DNA of 64,000 nucleotides from Streptomyces violaceoruber. GTDB lineage: Bacteria; Actinomycetota; Actinomycetes; Streptomycetales; Streptomycetaceae. The stretch is taken from assembly GCF_033406955.1 (NCBI RefSeq), contig NZ_CP137734.1, positions 7,750,001 to 7,814,000 of the forward strand. Direction: 5' to 3'. The notes beneath the pieces are model-generated. The model was not told the DNA's origin. It did not search any database and worked only from the letters and a program-made list of their open reading frames with translations. This document shows, in pieces, positions 50,302 through 59,231 of this stretch. Both the position numbers and the translations under genes were made by a program. Numbering within the stretch: the stretch's first letter is position 1; each line of letters starts with the position of its first letter.

Positions 50302-51591
50302 ATGGCGGGGCGGAACGGGCGCACGGTGCGCGACCTCAGGAGGGCCAACCGTACGGCCGTGCTGCAACGGCTCTACTTCGACGGACCGCTCAGCCGCTTC
50401 GAGCTGGGTCCGGCGACCGGCCTCAGTTCGGGTTCCGTCAGCAACGTGGTCGCCGACCTGGTCGCCGACGGACTGGTGGAGGAGGCCGGCAGCGTCGACT
50501 CCGACGGCGGCAGGCCCCGCACCCTGCTGCGGGTGGCCCCCGCCAGCGGACACATGATCGGCGTGGACGTCGGCGAGACCCGGGTGCGGGTCGAACTGTT
50601 CGACCTCACGCTCACCGAACTCGCCCGCGCCGAACGCCCGCTGGCCCCGCAACGGCACGACGTCGACGTCATCGTCGGACACGTCCGCGACGGCATCGCC
50701 GAGGTGCTGGCCACGGCCGGACTCCCGCCCGAGCGGCTGCTCGGCGCCGGGATCGGCGTCCCCGGCATCGTCGAGCACACCGCCGACCGCGGTGCCGTGG
50801 TGCACGGCCAGACCATCGGCTGGGACGCGGTCCCGCTGGAGGCCCTGCTCCGCGCCGGCTCACCACTGCCCGACACCGTCCCCTGCCTCATCGACAACGG
50901 CGCCAAGACCCTCGGCCAGGCCGAGATGTGGTTCGGCGCCGGCCGCGGTGCCCGCAACGCGGTCGTGGTCCTCTTCGGCTCCGGTGTCGGCGCCAGCCTC
51001 GTCACCCCCGAGGCCGAGCAGGGCCGGGCGGTCGAATGGGGGCACCTGACGGTCCGGGTCAGGGGCCGCCGCTGCCGCTGCGGAGCACTCGGCTGCCTGG
51101 AGGCGTACGCCGGTGCGGAGTCGCTGCTGGCCCGCTGGCGGGAGGAGGGCGGCCGGGTGCCCGAGGGCACCGACGAGGAGACCGCCCTCACCGCGATGCT
51201 CGCCGCCGCCTACCCGGCCGACGGCGCGGCGGCCGACCCGGTGGCGCTCGCCGTGCTGGAGGAGACCGCCGAGTACCTGGGCGCGGGCCTGTCCGACCTG
51301 ATCAACCTCTTCCAGCCGGAGCGCATCCTCATCGGCGGCTGGGCAGGCCTCCAGCTCGGCGCCCGTTTCCTGCCCGCCGTACGGCGCCACGCCGTGTCGT
51401 ACGCGCTGCGCCATCCCGCCCGGAAGGTGACGGTCGACCTGGGGCGGCTCGGCCCGGACGCCGTCACCGTCGGCGCCGCGATCCTGCCCCTGGCCGACTT
51501 CTTCGCCCGGGGCGGCAGACGCCCCGAACCGGCCCCCGAGTACCCGGTCCCGGCCTGGCGCACGGCGCTCGAGGAGCGGGCGCCGCACTGA
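50302..51591 (+). CDS. ROK-family transcriptional regulator
   Basis: 429 residues. N-terminal winged HTH (about 8-75: VRDLRRANRTAVLQRLYFDG, GLSSGSVSNVVADLVADGLV). The ROK kinase-like domain follows with GVDVGETRVRVELFD and the zinc motif CRCGALGCLEAYAG. It is a NagC/XylR-type sugar-responsive regulator rather than a glucokinase, because it carries the HTH. Ligand unknown; no sugar transporter is adjacent. GGGAGGAG precedes the ATG at 50302. Confidence 0.92.
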   Translation: MAGRNGRTVRDLRRANRTAVLQRLYFDGPLSRFELGPATGLSSGSVSNVVADLVADGLVEEAGSVDSDGGRPRTLLRVAPASGHMIGVDVGETRVRVELFDLTLTELARAERPLAPQRHDVDVIVGHVRDGIAEVLATAGLPPERLLGAGIGVPGIVEHTADRGAVVHGQTIGWDAVPLEALLRAGSPLPDTVPCLIDNGAKTLGQAEMWFGAGRGARNAVVVLFGSGVGASLVTPEAEQGRAVEWGHLTVRVRGRRCRCGALGCLEAYAGAESLLARWREEGGRVPEGTDEETALTAMLAAAYPADGAAADPVALAVLEETAEYLGAGLSDLINLFQPERILIGGWAGLQLGARFLPAVRRHAVSYALRHPARKVTVDLGRLGPDAVTVGAAILPLADFFARGGRRPEPAPEYPVPAWRTALEERAPH

Positions 51592-51655
51592 GGTTTCGCC
51601 GGTCGCCGCGGAGGTACCCGACGTCGCTCCGAAACCCATGGGAAGGAAGCGCGCC

Positions 51656-51964
51656 GTGTCCGACCACCGCCACGAAGGACCGGGTGAGAACGGTGCCCCC
51701 GTCCCGCGCGACATGCCCGACCAGCAGGCCGGCGACCACGACGACCCGTGGGAGGCCGCCTCGCCCACCCGCGAGCAGAGCGAACACCGGCAGGGTCCGG
51801 ACGGCGAACGGCCGGAGGACGACGCGGAGAGCGCCGGTGACGCGGAGACGGGGCCCGTGCCCGACGTACCCGACACCGACGAGGCGGGCACGGGCCGGCA
51901 GGGTGCGCCGCACTCGGCCGCCGTACACCCCGAGCACCCGGTGCCCGACGAGTCCTCCGGCTGA
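51656..51964 (+). CDS. Small acidic, disordered protein
   Basis: 102 residues from GTG 51656; GGAAGGAAG lies 6 nt upstream. Composition is dominated by Asp, Glu, Pro, Gly and His (for example PEDDAESAGDAETGPVPD), with no hydrophobic core, membrane segment or Cys, so it is probably intrinsically disordered. Follows the ROK gene by 64 bp. Similar small acidic proteins occur in many Streptomyces; the function is not known to me. Confidence 0.6.
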   Translation: MSDHRHEGPGENGAPVPRDMPDQQAGDHDDPWEAASPTREQSEHRQGPDGERPEDDAESAGDAETGPVPDVPDTDEAGTGRQGAPHSAAVHPEHPVPDESSG

Positions 51965-51981
51965 GGCCCGGCCCACGCGGC

Positions 51982-53013
51982 TCAGCCGACCTTGCGTCCG
52001 CGCATCGGCTCCGTGTCCGCCCCCGCGCCCTGCCGCAGTCCCCGCAGGAACTCCTCCAGCACCTCCGTGGCGGTGCGGGTCGCGCCCCAGCCCAGCTCCA
52101 CCCGCGCCCGGGTGCAGTCCATGACCGGCAGCCGCAGCACCGCGTCGAACAGGTGCGGTGAGGCGGGCAGCAGCCGCATCCCCCACGCGGCCGCGATCGC
52201 CGAGCGGGCCGCGGCGCGCGGCAGGCGCACCGGGCGCACCCCGAGCAGCTCGCCGAGCAGTTCGGCGTCCACCGGCGGCTCGGCCGCGAGATTGAACGCG
52301 CCCCGGGCGTCCGCGGACCGCACCGCCAGCCGGTAGGCCCGGGCCGCGTCGTCCGTGTGCAGGGCCTGTACCCGCAGACCGGGGACGTCCGGCAGGAACG
52401 GCAGCAGCTCCGGACGAGCCGCCGGACCGGGCAGGAACCGGCCGCCGAAGATCCGGCGCTGCTCGCTGGCCGACTCCCGCTTGAAGAGGAAGGCCGGCCG
52501 CATCCGCACCACCCGGATCCCCGGGTGATCGCGTTCGAAGGTGTCCAGGGCCCGTTCCAGATAGGCCTTCTCCCGGCAGTACGCGGCGTCCGGCCAGCCG
52601 TGCGTCGGCCAGGACTCGTCCACCGCGTGATTCTTCGGCCCCGGCGAGTACGCGCCGACCGACGAGGCGTGCACCAGCGCCGGTACCCCGGCCGCGGCCA
52701 CCGCCTCGAACACCCGGATGGAGCCGAGCACGTTCGTGCGCCAGGTCGTCGCCGGGTCGTGCGTCGGCTGGAACGCCCAGGCCAGATGGACCACCGCGTC
52801 GGCGTCCGCGAAGTGGCTCGTCAGGTCGCTCTGCTCCGAGGCCAGGTCGACCGCGGCCCACTCCGTCTTCGCGGGCGACCAGTCGGGGATCCGCCGGGCC
52901 AGCCCCAGCACGGTCCCGACTTCCGGATCCTCGGAGAGAAGCCGCACCACGCTGGTGCCCACGTTGCCCGTGGCACCCGTGATCACGATTTTGCTGCCCG
53001 TTGCGCTGCTCAC
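51982..53013 (-). CDS. NAD-dependent epimerase/dehydratase family protein
   Basis: 343-residue extended SDR. IVITGATGNVGTSVVRLL (about 9-26) binds NAD(P); HLAWAFQPTHDPATTWRTN and VHASSVGAYSPG follow, with the active site YCREKAYLE (Y-x3-K) and a C-terminal substrate domain. GTG at 53013 with AGGAG upstream. A 296-bp upstream region without genes contains a CCACAGGG/CCCTGTGG stem. Substrate unknown. Confidence 0.85.
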   Translation of the reverse strand: MSSATGSKIVITGATGNVGTSVVRLLSEDPEVGTVLGLARRIPDWSPAKTEWAAVDLASEQSDLTSHFADADAVVHLAWAFQPTHDPATTWRTNVLGSIRVFEAVAAAGVPALVHASSVGAYSPGPKNHAVDESWPTHGWPDAAYCREKAYLERALDTFERDHPGIRVVRMRPAFLFKRESASEQRRIFGGRFLPGPAARPELLPFLPDVPGLRVQALHTDDAARAYRLAVRSADARGAFNLAAEPPVDAELLGELLGVRPVRLPRAAARSAIAAAWGMRLLPASPHLFDAVLRLPVMDCTRARVELGWGATRTATEVLEEFLRGLRQGAGADTEPMRGRKVG

Positions 53014-53167
53014 CCTGTGCTCCTCTCGGCCGGCTGCCCGTGCGGAGAGCACCGGGTACCCGCAGCCCGGGAAGGGCACGCAAGGAGAAGCCCCGACCGC
53101 GACGGGGGAATCACGATCGGGGCGGTACGAGGTGAGTACGGACGGCGGTCGGCTCTCGGCGAAAGGC

Positions 53168-53201
53168 TCCACAGGGCTTCAGCCGAACGATCGTCCCTGT
53201 G
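53168..53201 (-). other. Stem in the long leader of the epimerase gene
   Basis: Perfect 8-bp arms CCACAGGG (53168-53175) and CCCTGTGG (53194-53201), 18-nt loop. It lies in the 296-bp stretch 53014-53309 between the FUSC gene and the epimerase start. The rest of that stretch has a CCCCGA/TCGGGG long-range pair and no plausible gene. A structured 5' leader is possible, but it matches no riboswitch class I know. Confidence 0.4.
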
Positions 53202-53309
53202 GGCAATAGGTGGGGCCCGGGGACACTGTCCCGTCCGTACCCACGCTCTGTTCAACGGCGAACCACCGGCCGGTGTTCCACCGTCTGTCGTGGTTTGGGG
53301 TGATGTGTG

Positions 53310-54509
53310 TCACTGCTCGGCGGACTCACGGGGCTCGGGCACGATCTCGGCCCACAGGTTCTCCGCCTGCAGCAGCAGCGTGCCGAGCACCGCGGTCCGG
53401 GCGGCGCCCTGCCCGGCGTGCTCCCGCAGCCCCTCCTGGAGCCGCCGGTGCAGCTCCTCCATCGTCTCCTCGGTGGCCGTCGCCGGATCGGCCCCGGGCC
53501 GCTCGCCCGCCCACCGGCCCGCCTCGGTGTGACAGGCGTCGCCGATCAGCCGCAGCAGGCGCGCGTACAGGTCCAGGACCGGACCCTCGGGCGGTGCGGG
53601 CGTCCGGTGCTCGTCGGCCGCCACCGCCAGGGTCCGGGTCAGCGCGCCGAGGTTCCCGGTGACCCGGCTCCACCGCCGGTCCTCGTCCTCCGGCGGCACG
53701 ACGGTGGGAGCGCGGTGCAGCCGCCGCAGCCGGCCCGAGGTCAGCCGCAGGCTCTCCCGGCTCCACGACCGGGCGGAGTACAGCGCCTCCAGCCGCCGCT
53801 CGAGCCGTGCCGCGTCACTGGTCCAGCCGGCCGCGCTCTGCGCGTCCCACTGGGTCTCCCGCAGGTCGGCGGCGACGGAGTGCAGGAGGTCGCCCGCCTC
53901 CCGGGCCAGCGCCGCGAGGTTCTCGCGCACGTCCCGCAGATGGATCGGCGGCAGCACCAGGGCGTTGACCGCCACGCCGATGACCGCCCCGAGCGCCGCC
54001 TGCCCCACCCGGTGACCGACCGCGGCGGCCGACACCGCCGTGCCGGAGGCCAGGACGAACACCGCCGTGGTGGCCGCGTAGATGCCCTGCCCGCCGAACC
54101 GCGACCAGTTCGCCACCAGCATCAGCACCGGCAGTGACAGCACCAGCGCCCCCGTGTTGTCGTCCATGATCGCCTGCGCCGCCGACGCCAGCAGCGCGCC
54201 GGTACAGATCGCCGCGAACTGCTGCCCGGCCTGCCGTACCGAGCTGTAGACGGTGGCCTGCACCAGGACCAGCGCCACCCAGGGAGCCATCAGCGCCATG
54301 GGGTCGCCCAGCCACACGCCCGCCACGGTCCAGGCGATCAGCGCGGCGCCCGCCGCCTTGAGCGACTGCACGACCAGGTCGCGCTCCCGCCCCGGCCCCC
54401 GCCAGGCGGCGCGGACGGCCCGTCCGACGGCACACGCCTCCCACCACACCGCGGCCGCGGGCCGCCGTCCCCGGAGTGCCTCCCGGAGGGTGTGTGTCAC
54501 AGCGCTCAT
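53310..54509 (-). CDS. FUSC-family membrane protein
   Basis: 399 residues, the second FUSC/DUF939-type protein in the window. Helices are at about 50-190 (LKAAGAALIAWTVAGVWLG, FAAICTGALLASAAQAI, LVLSLPVLMLVANW, AALGAVIGVAVNALVLP), and a helical cytoplasmic C-terminal half follows. The ATG at 54509 has a weak ribosome binding site; an in-frame GTG at 54632 would overlap the HAD gene. Probable exporter of small aromatic or other compounds. Confidence 0.82.
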   Translation of the reverse strand: MSAVTHTLREALRGRRPAAAVWWEACAVGRAVRAAWRGPGRERDLVVQSLKAAGAALIAWTVAGVWLGDPMALMAPWVALVLVQATVYSSVRQAGQQFAAICTGALLASAAQAIMDDNTGALVLSLPVLMLVANWSRFGGQGIYAATTAVFVLASGTAVSAAAVGHRVGQAALGAVIGVAVNALVLPPIHLRDVRENLAALAREAGDLLHSVAADLRETQWDAQSAAGWTSDAARLERRLEALYSARSWSRESLRLTSGRLRRLHRAPTVVPPEDEDRRWSRVTGNLGALTRTLAVAADEHRTPAPPEGPVLDLYARLLRLIGDACHTEAGRWAGERPGADPATATEETMEELHRRLQEGLREHAGQGAARTAVLGTLLLQAENLWAEIVPEPRESAEQ

Positions 54510-54612
54510 ACGGTGCCGGACGTCCGCGCGAGCGGCGGACCCGTCTCGGTGCCCGGGCGGCGGGGCGGGCGAGGGAACCGCGGCCGGGGCGTGCTGGGCA
54601 GGAACAGGTGCC

Positions 54613-55269
54613 TCATGCCAGGGGGCTCCCACGCAGCGAGGCCAGCAGGTCGGCCGGGTCGGCGTAGACCGCCTCCGCTCCCGCCTCCTCCAGGTCGGCG
54701 CGGGGGAGACCGCCGCACAGTACGCCCACGCAGCGCACTCCGGCGCGGCTGCCCGCCCGCATGTCCCAGACGGTGTCGCCGACGAAGACGGCCCGCTCGG
54801 CCGGTACCCCGGCCAGTTCCAGGGCGTGCTCGACCGGCTCCGGGGCGGGCTTGCCCGCGTCCACGTCGTCGGCGCTCGCGGTGGCCTCGATCGCGTCGTC
54901 CGCGTCGATCGCGCGCCGCAGGGCGCCCAGCTCCGACCCGCCCGCCGAGGTGGCGAGCACCACCGTCCAGCCGTCCGCGGCCAGGCGGCGCAGCAGGTCC
55001 CCGGCGCCCGGCAGCGCCGGCAGCCGGTCGAAGTACTGTCCGTACAGTGCCTTGTGCGCGGCGCTCAGCTCCGCGTCCTGCTCCTTGTCCCGGTCCTCGC
55101 CGAGCAGCCGGGCGACGAGGTCGCCCGAGGCCAGGCCCACGGCCCGGTGCACGGCGTGCATCGGCACCCGGTGCCCCGCCTGCCGGAACGCCTCCCACCA
55201 GGTGGTCACGTGCAGGTGATTGGTGTCGACGAGGGTCCCGTCGACGTCGAACACGGCCGCCCGTTGCAT
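54613..55269 (-). CDS. HAD-family phosphatase (beta-phosphoglucomutase/Gph-like)
   Basis: 218 residues. Motif I is FDVDGTLVDTNHLH (catalytic Asp pair), motif II lies in VVLATSAGG, motif III is AGKPAPEP, and motif IV is FVGDTVWDMRAG. A four-helix cap lies at about 15-80. Subfamily IA hydrolase of sugar or nucleotide phosphates. AAGGAA precedes the ATG at 55269. The next gene upstream is the PHP phosphoesterase 55 bp away, so they may share a transcript. Confidence 0.9.
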   Translation of the reverse strand: MQRAAVFDVDGTLVDTNHLHVTTWWEAFRQAGHRVPMHAVHRAVGLASGDLVARLLGEDRDKEQDAELSAAHKALYGQYFDRLPALPGAGDLLRRLAADGWTVVLATSAGGSELGALRRAIDADDAIEATASADDVDAGKPAPEPVEHALELAGVPAERAVFVGDTVWDMRAGSRAGVRCVGVLCGGLPRADLEEAGAEAVYADPADLLASLRGSPLA

Positions 55270-55324
55270 GCGCTGTTCCTTCCTGGTCCTTTTCCGGCCC
55301 GTGGATCGGCGGGCGGGTACCACG

Positions 55325-56356
55325 TCAGCCGCTGGCCACTCCGGCCGGTGTCCGGCCCTCTCGCGTCCAGGCCAGCAGCTCGTCCAGGGACCAGGTCGTC
55401 ACCACGCGCTCCGGGGGCACCCCGCACTCCTCGGCCCGGGCGCACCCGTGGATCTGCCAGTCCAGCTGACCCGGCGCGTGCGCGTCCGTGTCGATCGAGA
55501 ACAGCACGCCGGCCGCCACCGCACGGCGCAGCAGCCGCCGCGGCGGGTCGAGCCGCTCCGGGCGGCTGTTGATCTCCACGGCCGTGCCGGCCTCCGCGCA
55601 CGCGGCGAACACCTCGTCCGCGTCGAACGCCGACTCCGGGCGCCCCCGCCCGGTCAGCAGCCGGCCGGTGCAGTGCCCGAGCACGTCCGCGTGCGGATCG
55701 CGGACGGCGGCCACCATCCGGCGGGTCATCGAGCGGGCGTCCATCCGCAGCTTGGAGTGCACGGACACGACGACCACGTCCAGCCGCTCCAGCAGCTCCG
55801 GCTCCTGGTCGAGCGAGCCGTCGTCGAGGATGTCGCACTCGATGCCGGTCAGCAGCCGGAACGGCGCCCAGGTGGCGTTCAGCTCCGCCACCACGTCCAG
55901 TTGCTCGCGCAGCCGCGCCGGGGAGAGCCCGCGGGCCACCGTCAGCCGCGGCGAGTGGTCGGTCAGGGCCGCCCACTCGTGCCCGAGCGCCGCCGCGGTC
56001 CGGCCCATCTCCTCGATCGGGCTGCCGCCGTCGGACCAGTCCGAGTGCAGATGGCAGTCGCCGCGCAGCCGCTCGCGCAGCCGTTCACCGCCCCGGGCGA
56101 GCGGGGAGTCCGCCTCGTCCTCCAGCTTCGCGAGGTAGCCGGGCACCTGGCCGTCCAGGGCCTCGCGCGCCACCTGCGCCGTCTTGGGGCCGACCCCCTT
56201 CAGGGACTCCAGGGAGCCCGCCCGCTCGCGCAGCTCGGTCAAGGACAGCCCACCGAGCACCCCCGCGGCGGTACGGAAGGCCCGGACACGGTACGTCGGG
56301 GCCTGGGACCGCTCCAGGAGGAACGCGATCCGCTCCAGTGCCTCGACGGGGTCCAT
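55325..56356 (-). CDS. PHP-domain phosphoesterase with helix-hairpin-helix N terminus
   Basis: 343 residues. The N-terminal HhH region (YRVRAFRTAAGVL, LKGVGPKTAQVA, about 20-65) is followed by a PHP domain with CHLHSDWSDG, LTDHSPRL, SVHSKLRMD, GHCTG and DTDAH, the His/Asp metal ligands. The layout equals the C-terminal half of DNA polymerase X plus its HhH, without the polymerase core; candidate DNA 3' end-processing or sugar-phosphate phosphatase. GGAGGT precedes the ATG at 56356. Confidence 0.88.
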   Translation of the reverse strand: MDPVEALERIAFLLERSQAPTYRVRAFRTAAGVLGGLSLTELRERAGSLESLKGVGPKTAQVAREALDGQVPGYLAKLEDEADSPLARGGERLRERLRGDCHLHSDWSDGGSPIEEMGRTAAALGHEWAALTDHSPRLTVARGLSPARLREQLDVVAELNATWAPFRLLTGIECDILDDGSLDQEPELLERLDVVVVSVHSKLRMDARSMTRRMVAAVRDPHADVLGHCTGRLLTGRGRPESAFDADEVFAACAEAGTAVEINSRPERLDPPRRLLRRAVAAGVLFSIDTDAHAPGQLDWQIHGCARAEECGVPPERVVTTWSLDELLAWTREGRTPAGVASG

Positions 56357-56515
56357 CGCGACCTCCTCGTGCGACCTCGACCGCTCCCCACCGGACTCCA
56401 CCGGCATCTCCAGGGTTCCCCAGGGCACCGGGACCCGCACCACGAGCCGGGCGGGTCCGCCCGTCCCGGACCGGCCGGGTCCTCGCCGGCGCGGGTTGCG
56501 GCCTACCCTCTAGGC

Positions 56516-56752
56516 ATGACCGAGATCGACAGCCCGCACATCGGCAGTCCGCGGATCCTCGTGCTCGGGGTGCAGGCGGGCCCGCCCCCGTTCCGGATCG
56601 TGGAGATCGACGGCCAGGTGGTCGGTGAGGCCAAGGCCGTCACCGACGTCCTGGAGGCCGCCGCCGCGTTCGGCATCACGGTCCACGACCTGGACGACCC
56701 GGACGTGGTCCGCTGGGTGGGCGGGGACAAGTTCACCTGGAAGCCGCACTAG
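56516..56752 (+). CDS. Small hypothetical protein
   Basis: 78 residues: PRILVLGVQAGPPPFRIVEIDG, then VVGEAKAVTDVLEAAAAFGI and HDLDDPDVVRWVGGDKFTW. One alpha/beta domain, no signal, no Cys. I recall similar small proteins as widespread in Streptomyces but without known function. TACCCT at 56504-56509 ends 6 nt before the ATG, and there is no Shine-Dalgarno, so it is probably leaderless. Confidence 0.75.
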   Translation: MTEIDSPHIGSPRILVLGVQAGPPPFRIVEIDGQVVGEAKAVTDVLEAAAAFGITVHDLDDPDVVRWVGGDKFTWKPH

Positions 56753-56790
56753 GCGGAGCCCCCGCAGGGGCCCCGCCCCCGCCCGGTGTC

Positions 56791-58059
56791 TCAGCCGACC
56801 GTCCACTTCTGGTTGGCGCCGCCCGTGCAGGTCCAGATCTGCAGCCGGGTGCCGTTGGCCGCGTTGTTGCCGGTGACGTCGAGGCACTTGTCGGCCTGGG
56901 GATTGACGATGTCGCGCGCGGCGGTGACGGCCCAGCGCTGGGCGGCGCTGCCGTTGCAGTCCCACAACTGGACGACCGTGCCGTCCGCCGTGCCGCCGGC
57001 GTTGACGTCCAGGCACTTGCCCAGCGCGCGGATCGTGCCGTCGGAGCCCACCGTCCACCGCTGGGCCGCCGTGCCGTTGCAGTCGTAGAGCTGTACGGGC
57101 GTGCCGTTGGCGGTGTTCGCCGCGGCGACGTCCACGCACTTGCCGGCCAGGCCCCGGATCGCGCCGCCCGTGGGGGAGTCGCCCGTCGTCACCGACACGT
57201 GGTCGACGACGAGGGTCTGCGGGAAGACCGTGGAGCCGTCCGGGTCGCCGGGCCAGTAGCCGCCGACCGCCAGGTTCAGGATCAGGAAGTACGGCCGGTT
57301 GAACACCCACTGCTTCCCGCCCAGGTCGGCCGGGGTGCGCCGCTGGTAGACGGTGCCGTCCACCGACCAGGTGATGGAGTCGGGCGCCCAGTCGACGGCG
57401 AAGGTGTGGAAGGCGTCGGCGAAGGCCTGGCCGCCCGGCAGGGTGTATCCCGCGCCGATACCGCCCGAGCCGGAGTAGCCCGGGCCGTGGATGGTGCCGT
57501 GCACGGTGGACGGCTCGAAGCCGACGTTCTCCATGATGTCGATCTCGCCGGAGTCCGGCCAGTTCACCGGGGTGCCCAGCATCCAGAACGCGGGCCACAT
57601 GCCCTGGCCGCGCGGCACCTTCATCCGTGCCTCGACGTGGCCGTACTGCGCGGTGAACTTCCCCGAGGTGTTGAGCCGGGCGGAGGTGTACTGGCAGGTG
57701 CCGTACCAGCACTGGTAGTTGGCCGGGTTCTCCTTGCGGGCGGTGACGACCAGGTGGCCCTGGCCGTCCAGGGCGGCGTTCTTGTTGCCGGAGGTGTAGT
57801 ACTGCCGCTCGTGGTTGTTGACGTTGTCGCCGGTCTCGATCTGCCACTTCGAGGAGTCGACGGCGGCGCCGGCCGGGCCGTCGAAGGTGTCGGAGAAGGC
57901 CACGGCGGCCGCCGCGGAGGACGAGGCGGACCCGACGGACCCGGCGGCCCGGGAGGTTTCCGGGTCCGCCTGGGCGGGGCCGGTCACGAGGGAAGCGGCC
58001 AGCCCGGCGGACAGGGCGGCGGCGAGGAGGCATCTGCGGAGCAGGCGTGGGCGGGCCAC
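56791..58059 (-). CDS. Secreted GH16 beta-glucanase with ricin-type lectin domain
   Basis: 422-residue extracellular endo-beta-1,3(-1,4)-glucanase. Signal peptide (VARPRLLRRCLLAAALSAGL... cleaved near AQA). The GH16 domain (about 55-290) carries the catalytic GEIDIMENVG (nucleophile and acid/base Glu). Then a CBM13 beta-trefoil of three repeats (GLAGKCVDVAAANTANGTPV, ALGKCLDVNAGGTADGTVV, DKCLDVTGNNAANGTRL), each ending in a QRW or QKW motif. GTG at 58059 is preferred because GGGAG lies 4-8 nt upstream. Degrades fungal or plant glucans; the lectin module targets the polymer. Confidence 0.93.
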   Translation of the reverse strand: MARPRLLRRCLLAAALSAGLAASLVTGPAQADPETSRAAGSVGSASSSAAAAVAFSDTFDGPAGAAVDSSKWQIETGDNVNNHERQYYTSGNKNAALDGQGHLVVTARKENPANYQCWYGTCQYTSARLNTSGKFTAQYGHVEARMKVPRGQGMWPAFWMLGTPVNWPDSGEIDIMENVGFEPSTVHGTIHGPGYSGSGGIGAGYTLPGGQAFADAFHTFAVDWAPDSITWSVDGTVYQRRTPADLGGKQWVFNRPYFLILNLAVGGYWPGDPDGSTVFPQTLVVDHVSVTTGDSPTGGAIRGLAGKCVDVAAANTANGTPVQLYDCNGTAAQRWTVGSDGTIRALGKCLDVNAGGTADGTVVQLWDCNGSAAQRWAVTAARDIVNPQADKCLDVTGNNAANGTRLQIWTCTGGANQKWTVG

Positions 58060-58131
58060 GGCTCTCCCTTCCGTACGGCGCCTCGCGCGAAGGCGCCGAC
58101 CGAGGTGGGGGGTTGGGGGTGACGCCTCTTT

Positions 58132-58170
58132 ATTCAAGTAGTGAGATAAGGGGCGGTCAATACCTTGGTA
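58132..58170 (-). promoter_or_regulatory. Promoter and small palindrome of the GH16 gene
   Basis: On the minus strand TTGACC (58160-58155), 17-nt spacer, TTGAAT (58137-58132). Immediately upstream, TACCTTGGTA at 58161-58170 is a perfect 10-bp palindrome, a possible regulator site. Confidence 0.5.
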
Positions 58171-58189
58171 CGGACCGGATGGCCCGGTC

Positions 58190-58729
58190 TCAGGTACGTC
58201 CCCCGCGCGCGTGCACCGTGCGGCTCATGCGCCGGCCGAGGAGCAGGTAACCGATCAGGGCCCCAGTGGTGTTGAGGATGACGTCGTCGACGTCGAAGGC
58301 CCGCCCGGTGACCAGGACGCCCTGCGCGGACTCCACCAGCAGCATCACGACGGCCGTCAGCACCAGCACGCGCAGCACCCCGCGCGTGCGCGGGGCGACG
58401 ACCGGGACCAGGACGCCGAACGGCACGCCGAGCAGGATGTTCCCGCCGATCTGTTTGACCGCGTCGCGCAGGGCGGGCTGGTCCAGATAGGCCTTCAGCG
58501 AGCGTCCGGGGTGCAGGTTGGTGTGCGTCAGGGCCTCGGAGGCGGGGGAGGGGTGCAGGGTCAGCCGCGCCAGCACCACCGCGAACGCCACCATGAAGAC
58601 GAACGCGCACGCCGTCGCCAGCAGCCGCAACGGCAGGGCGAGGGTGTGCCGTTCGGGTCGGTCGCCGTCCCGCGGCTTGCCGGCGCGGGAGTGTGGCCGC
58701 GAACGTGGTCGTGAGGCGGCGCGAGCCAT
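58190..58729 (-). CDS. VanZ-family membrane protein
   Basis: 179 residues, four hydrophobic helices (about 33-55, 95-113, 118-135, 150-168). VanZ signatures are LHPSP near the first loop, GGNILLGVPFGVLVP and ESAQGVLVTGRAFDVDDVILNTTGALIGY. VanZ confers low-level teicoplanin resistance in enterococci; the role of Streptomyces homologues is unknown. GGAGG precedes the ATG at 58729. Confidence 0.9.
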   Translation of the reverse strand: MARAASRPRSRPHSRAGKPRDGDRPERHTLALPLRLLATACAFVFMVAFAVVLARLTLHPSPASEALTHTNLHPGRSLKAYLDQPALRDAVKQIGGNILLGVPFGVLVPVVAPRTRGVLRVLVLTAVVMLLVESAQGVLVTGRAFDVDDVILNTTGALIGYLLLGRRMSRTVHARGGRT

Positions 58730-58947
58730 GTCGGTCCTCCAGTCGTCAACTTCCCCGCGTGGTAGGCCGGTTACCCGCCCAACCGTCGAGGATGCCCGGC
58801 GAACCGCGCGTCCCCGCGTACAGCTGTCCGGTTCTCCCCCGGCCGGGGCACTCCGGCGGGGGTGCCGCCGCGCGCCGCCGTCGGCCGTCGCTCGCACGGG
58901 GCTTGGATGGCGGCGAAGCCGGAACAACGGTGGCAAAAGGGGTGCTT

Positions 58948-59231
58948 GTGCGGAGCCGTAGGACACTCCTCGCCGCGGCCGTGGTGCTCGCCGCAGGAGT
59001 CGGAGCCACCCTGTGGGGCCTGATGACCGGGCCCCTGCGCCGCCGCGCCGCCGCGCTGAACCTGTCCAGCGTGCCGGCCCTCGGCGCCGCGGTCGTGGTG
59101 GCGGTGGGGGTGACCACCGGTCCGGGCAGGGCCTGGTCAAGCCGCTGGTCGTCGGGGCGTTGCTGGTCGGCGGCAACCTGGTCGCCTCCCGGGCGCTCGT
59201 GGGCGGGAGGCAGGAGGGCCGCCGTGACTGA
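58948..59231 (+). pseudogene. Frameshifted MnhG-like antiporter subunit
   Basis: Read in one frame from GTG 58948, the product is LLAAAVVLAAGVGATLWGLM then ALNLSSVPALGAAVVVAVG up to TTGPG. At about 59126-59130 the frame must move by one base (one G seems missing in CCGGGCAG), after which the text continues GLVKPLVVGALLVGGNLVAS to a TGA at 59229. The stitched roughly 94 residues have the three-helix layout and length of Mrp/Mnh subunit G. AAAAGG lies upstream. Either a true pseudogene or a sequencing error. Family assignment is moderate. Confidence 0.5.

Noticed and set aside
53014..53309. Riboswitch upstream of the epimerase gene
   Set aside because: A stem is present but I could match no conserved riboswitch core; left as an unassigned structure.
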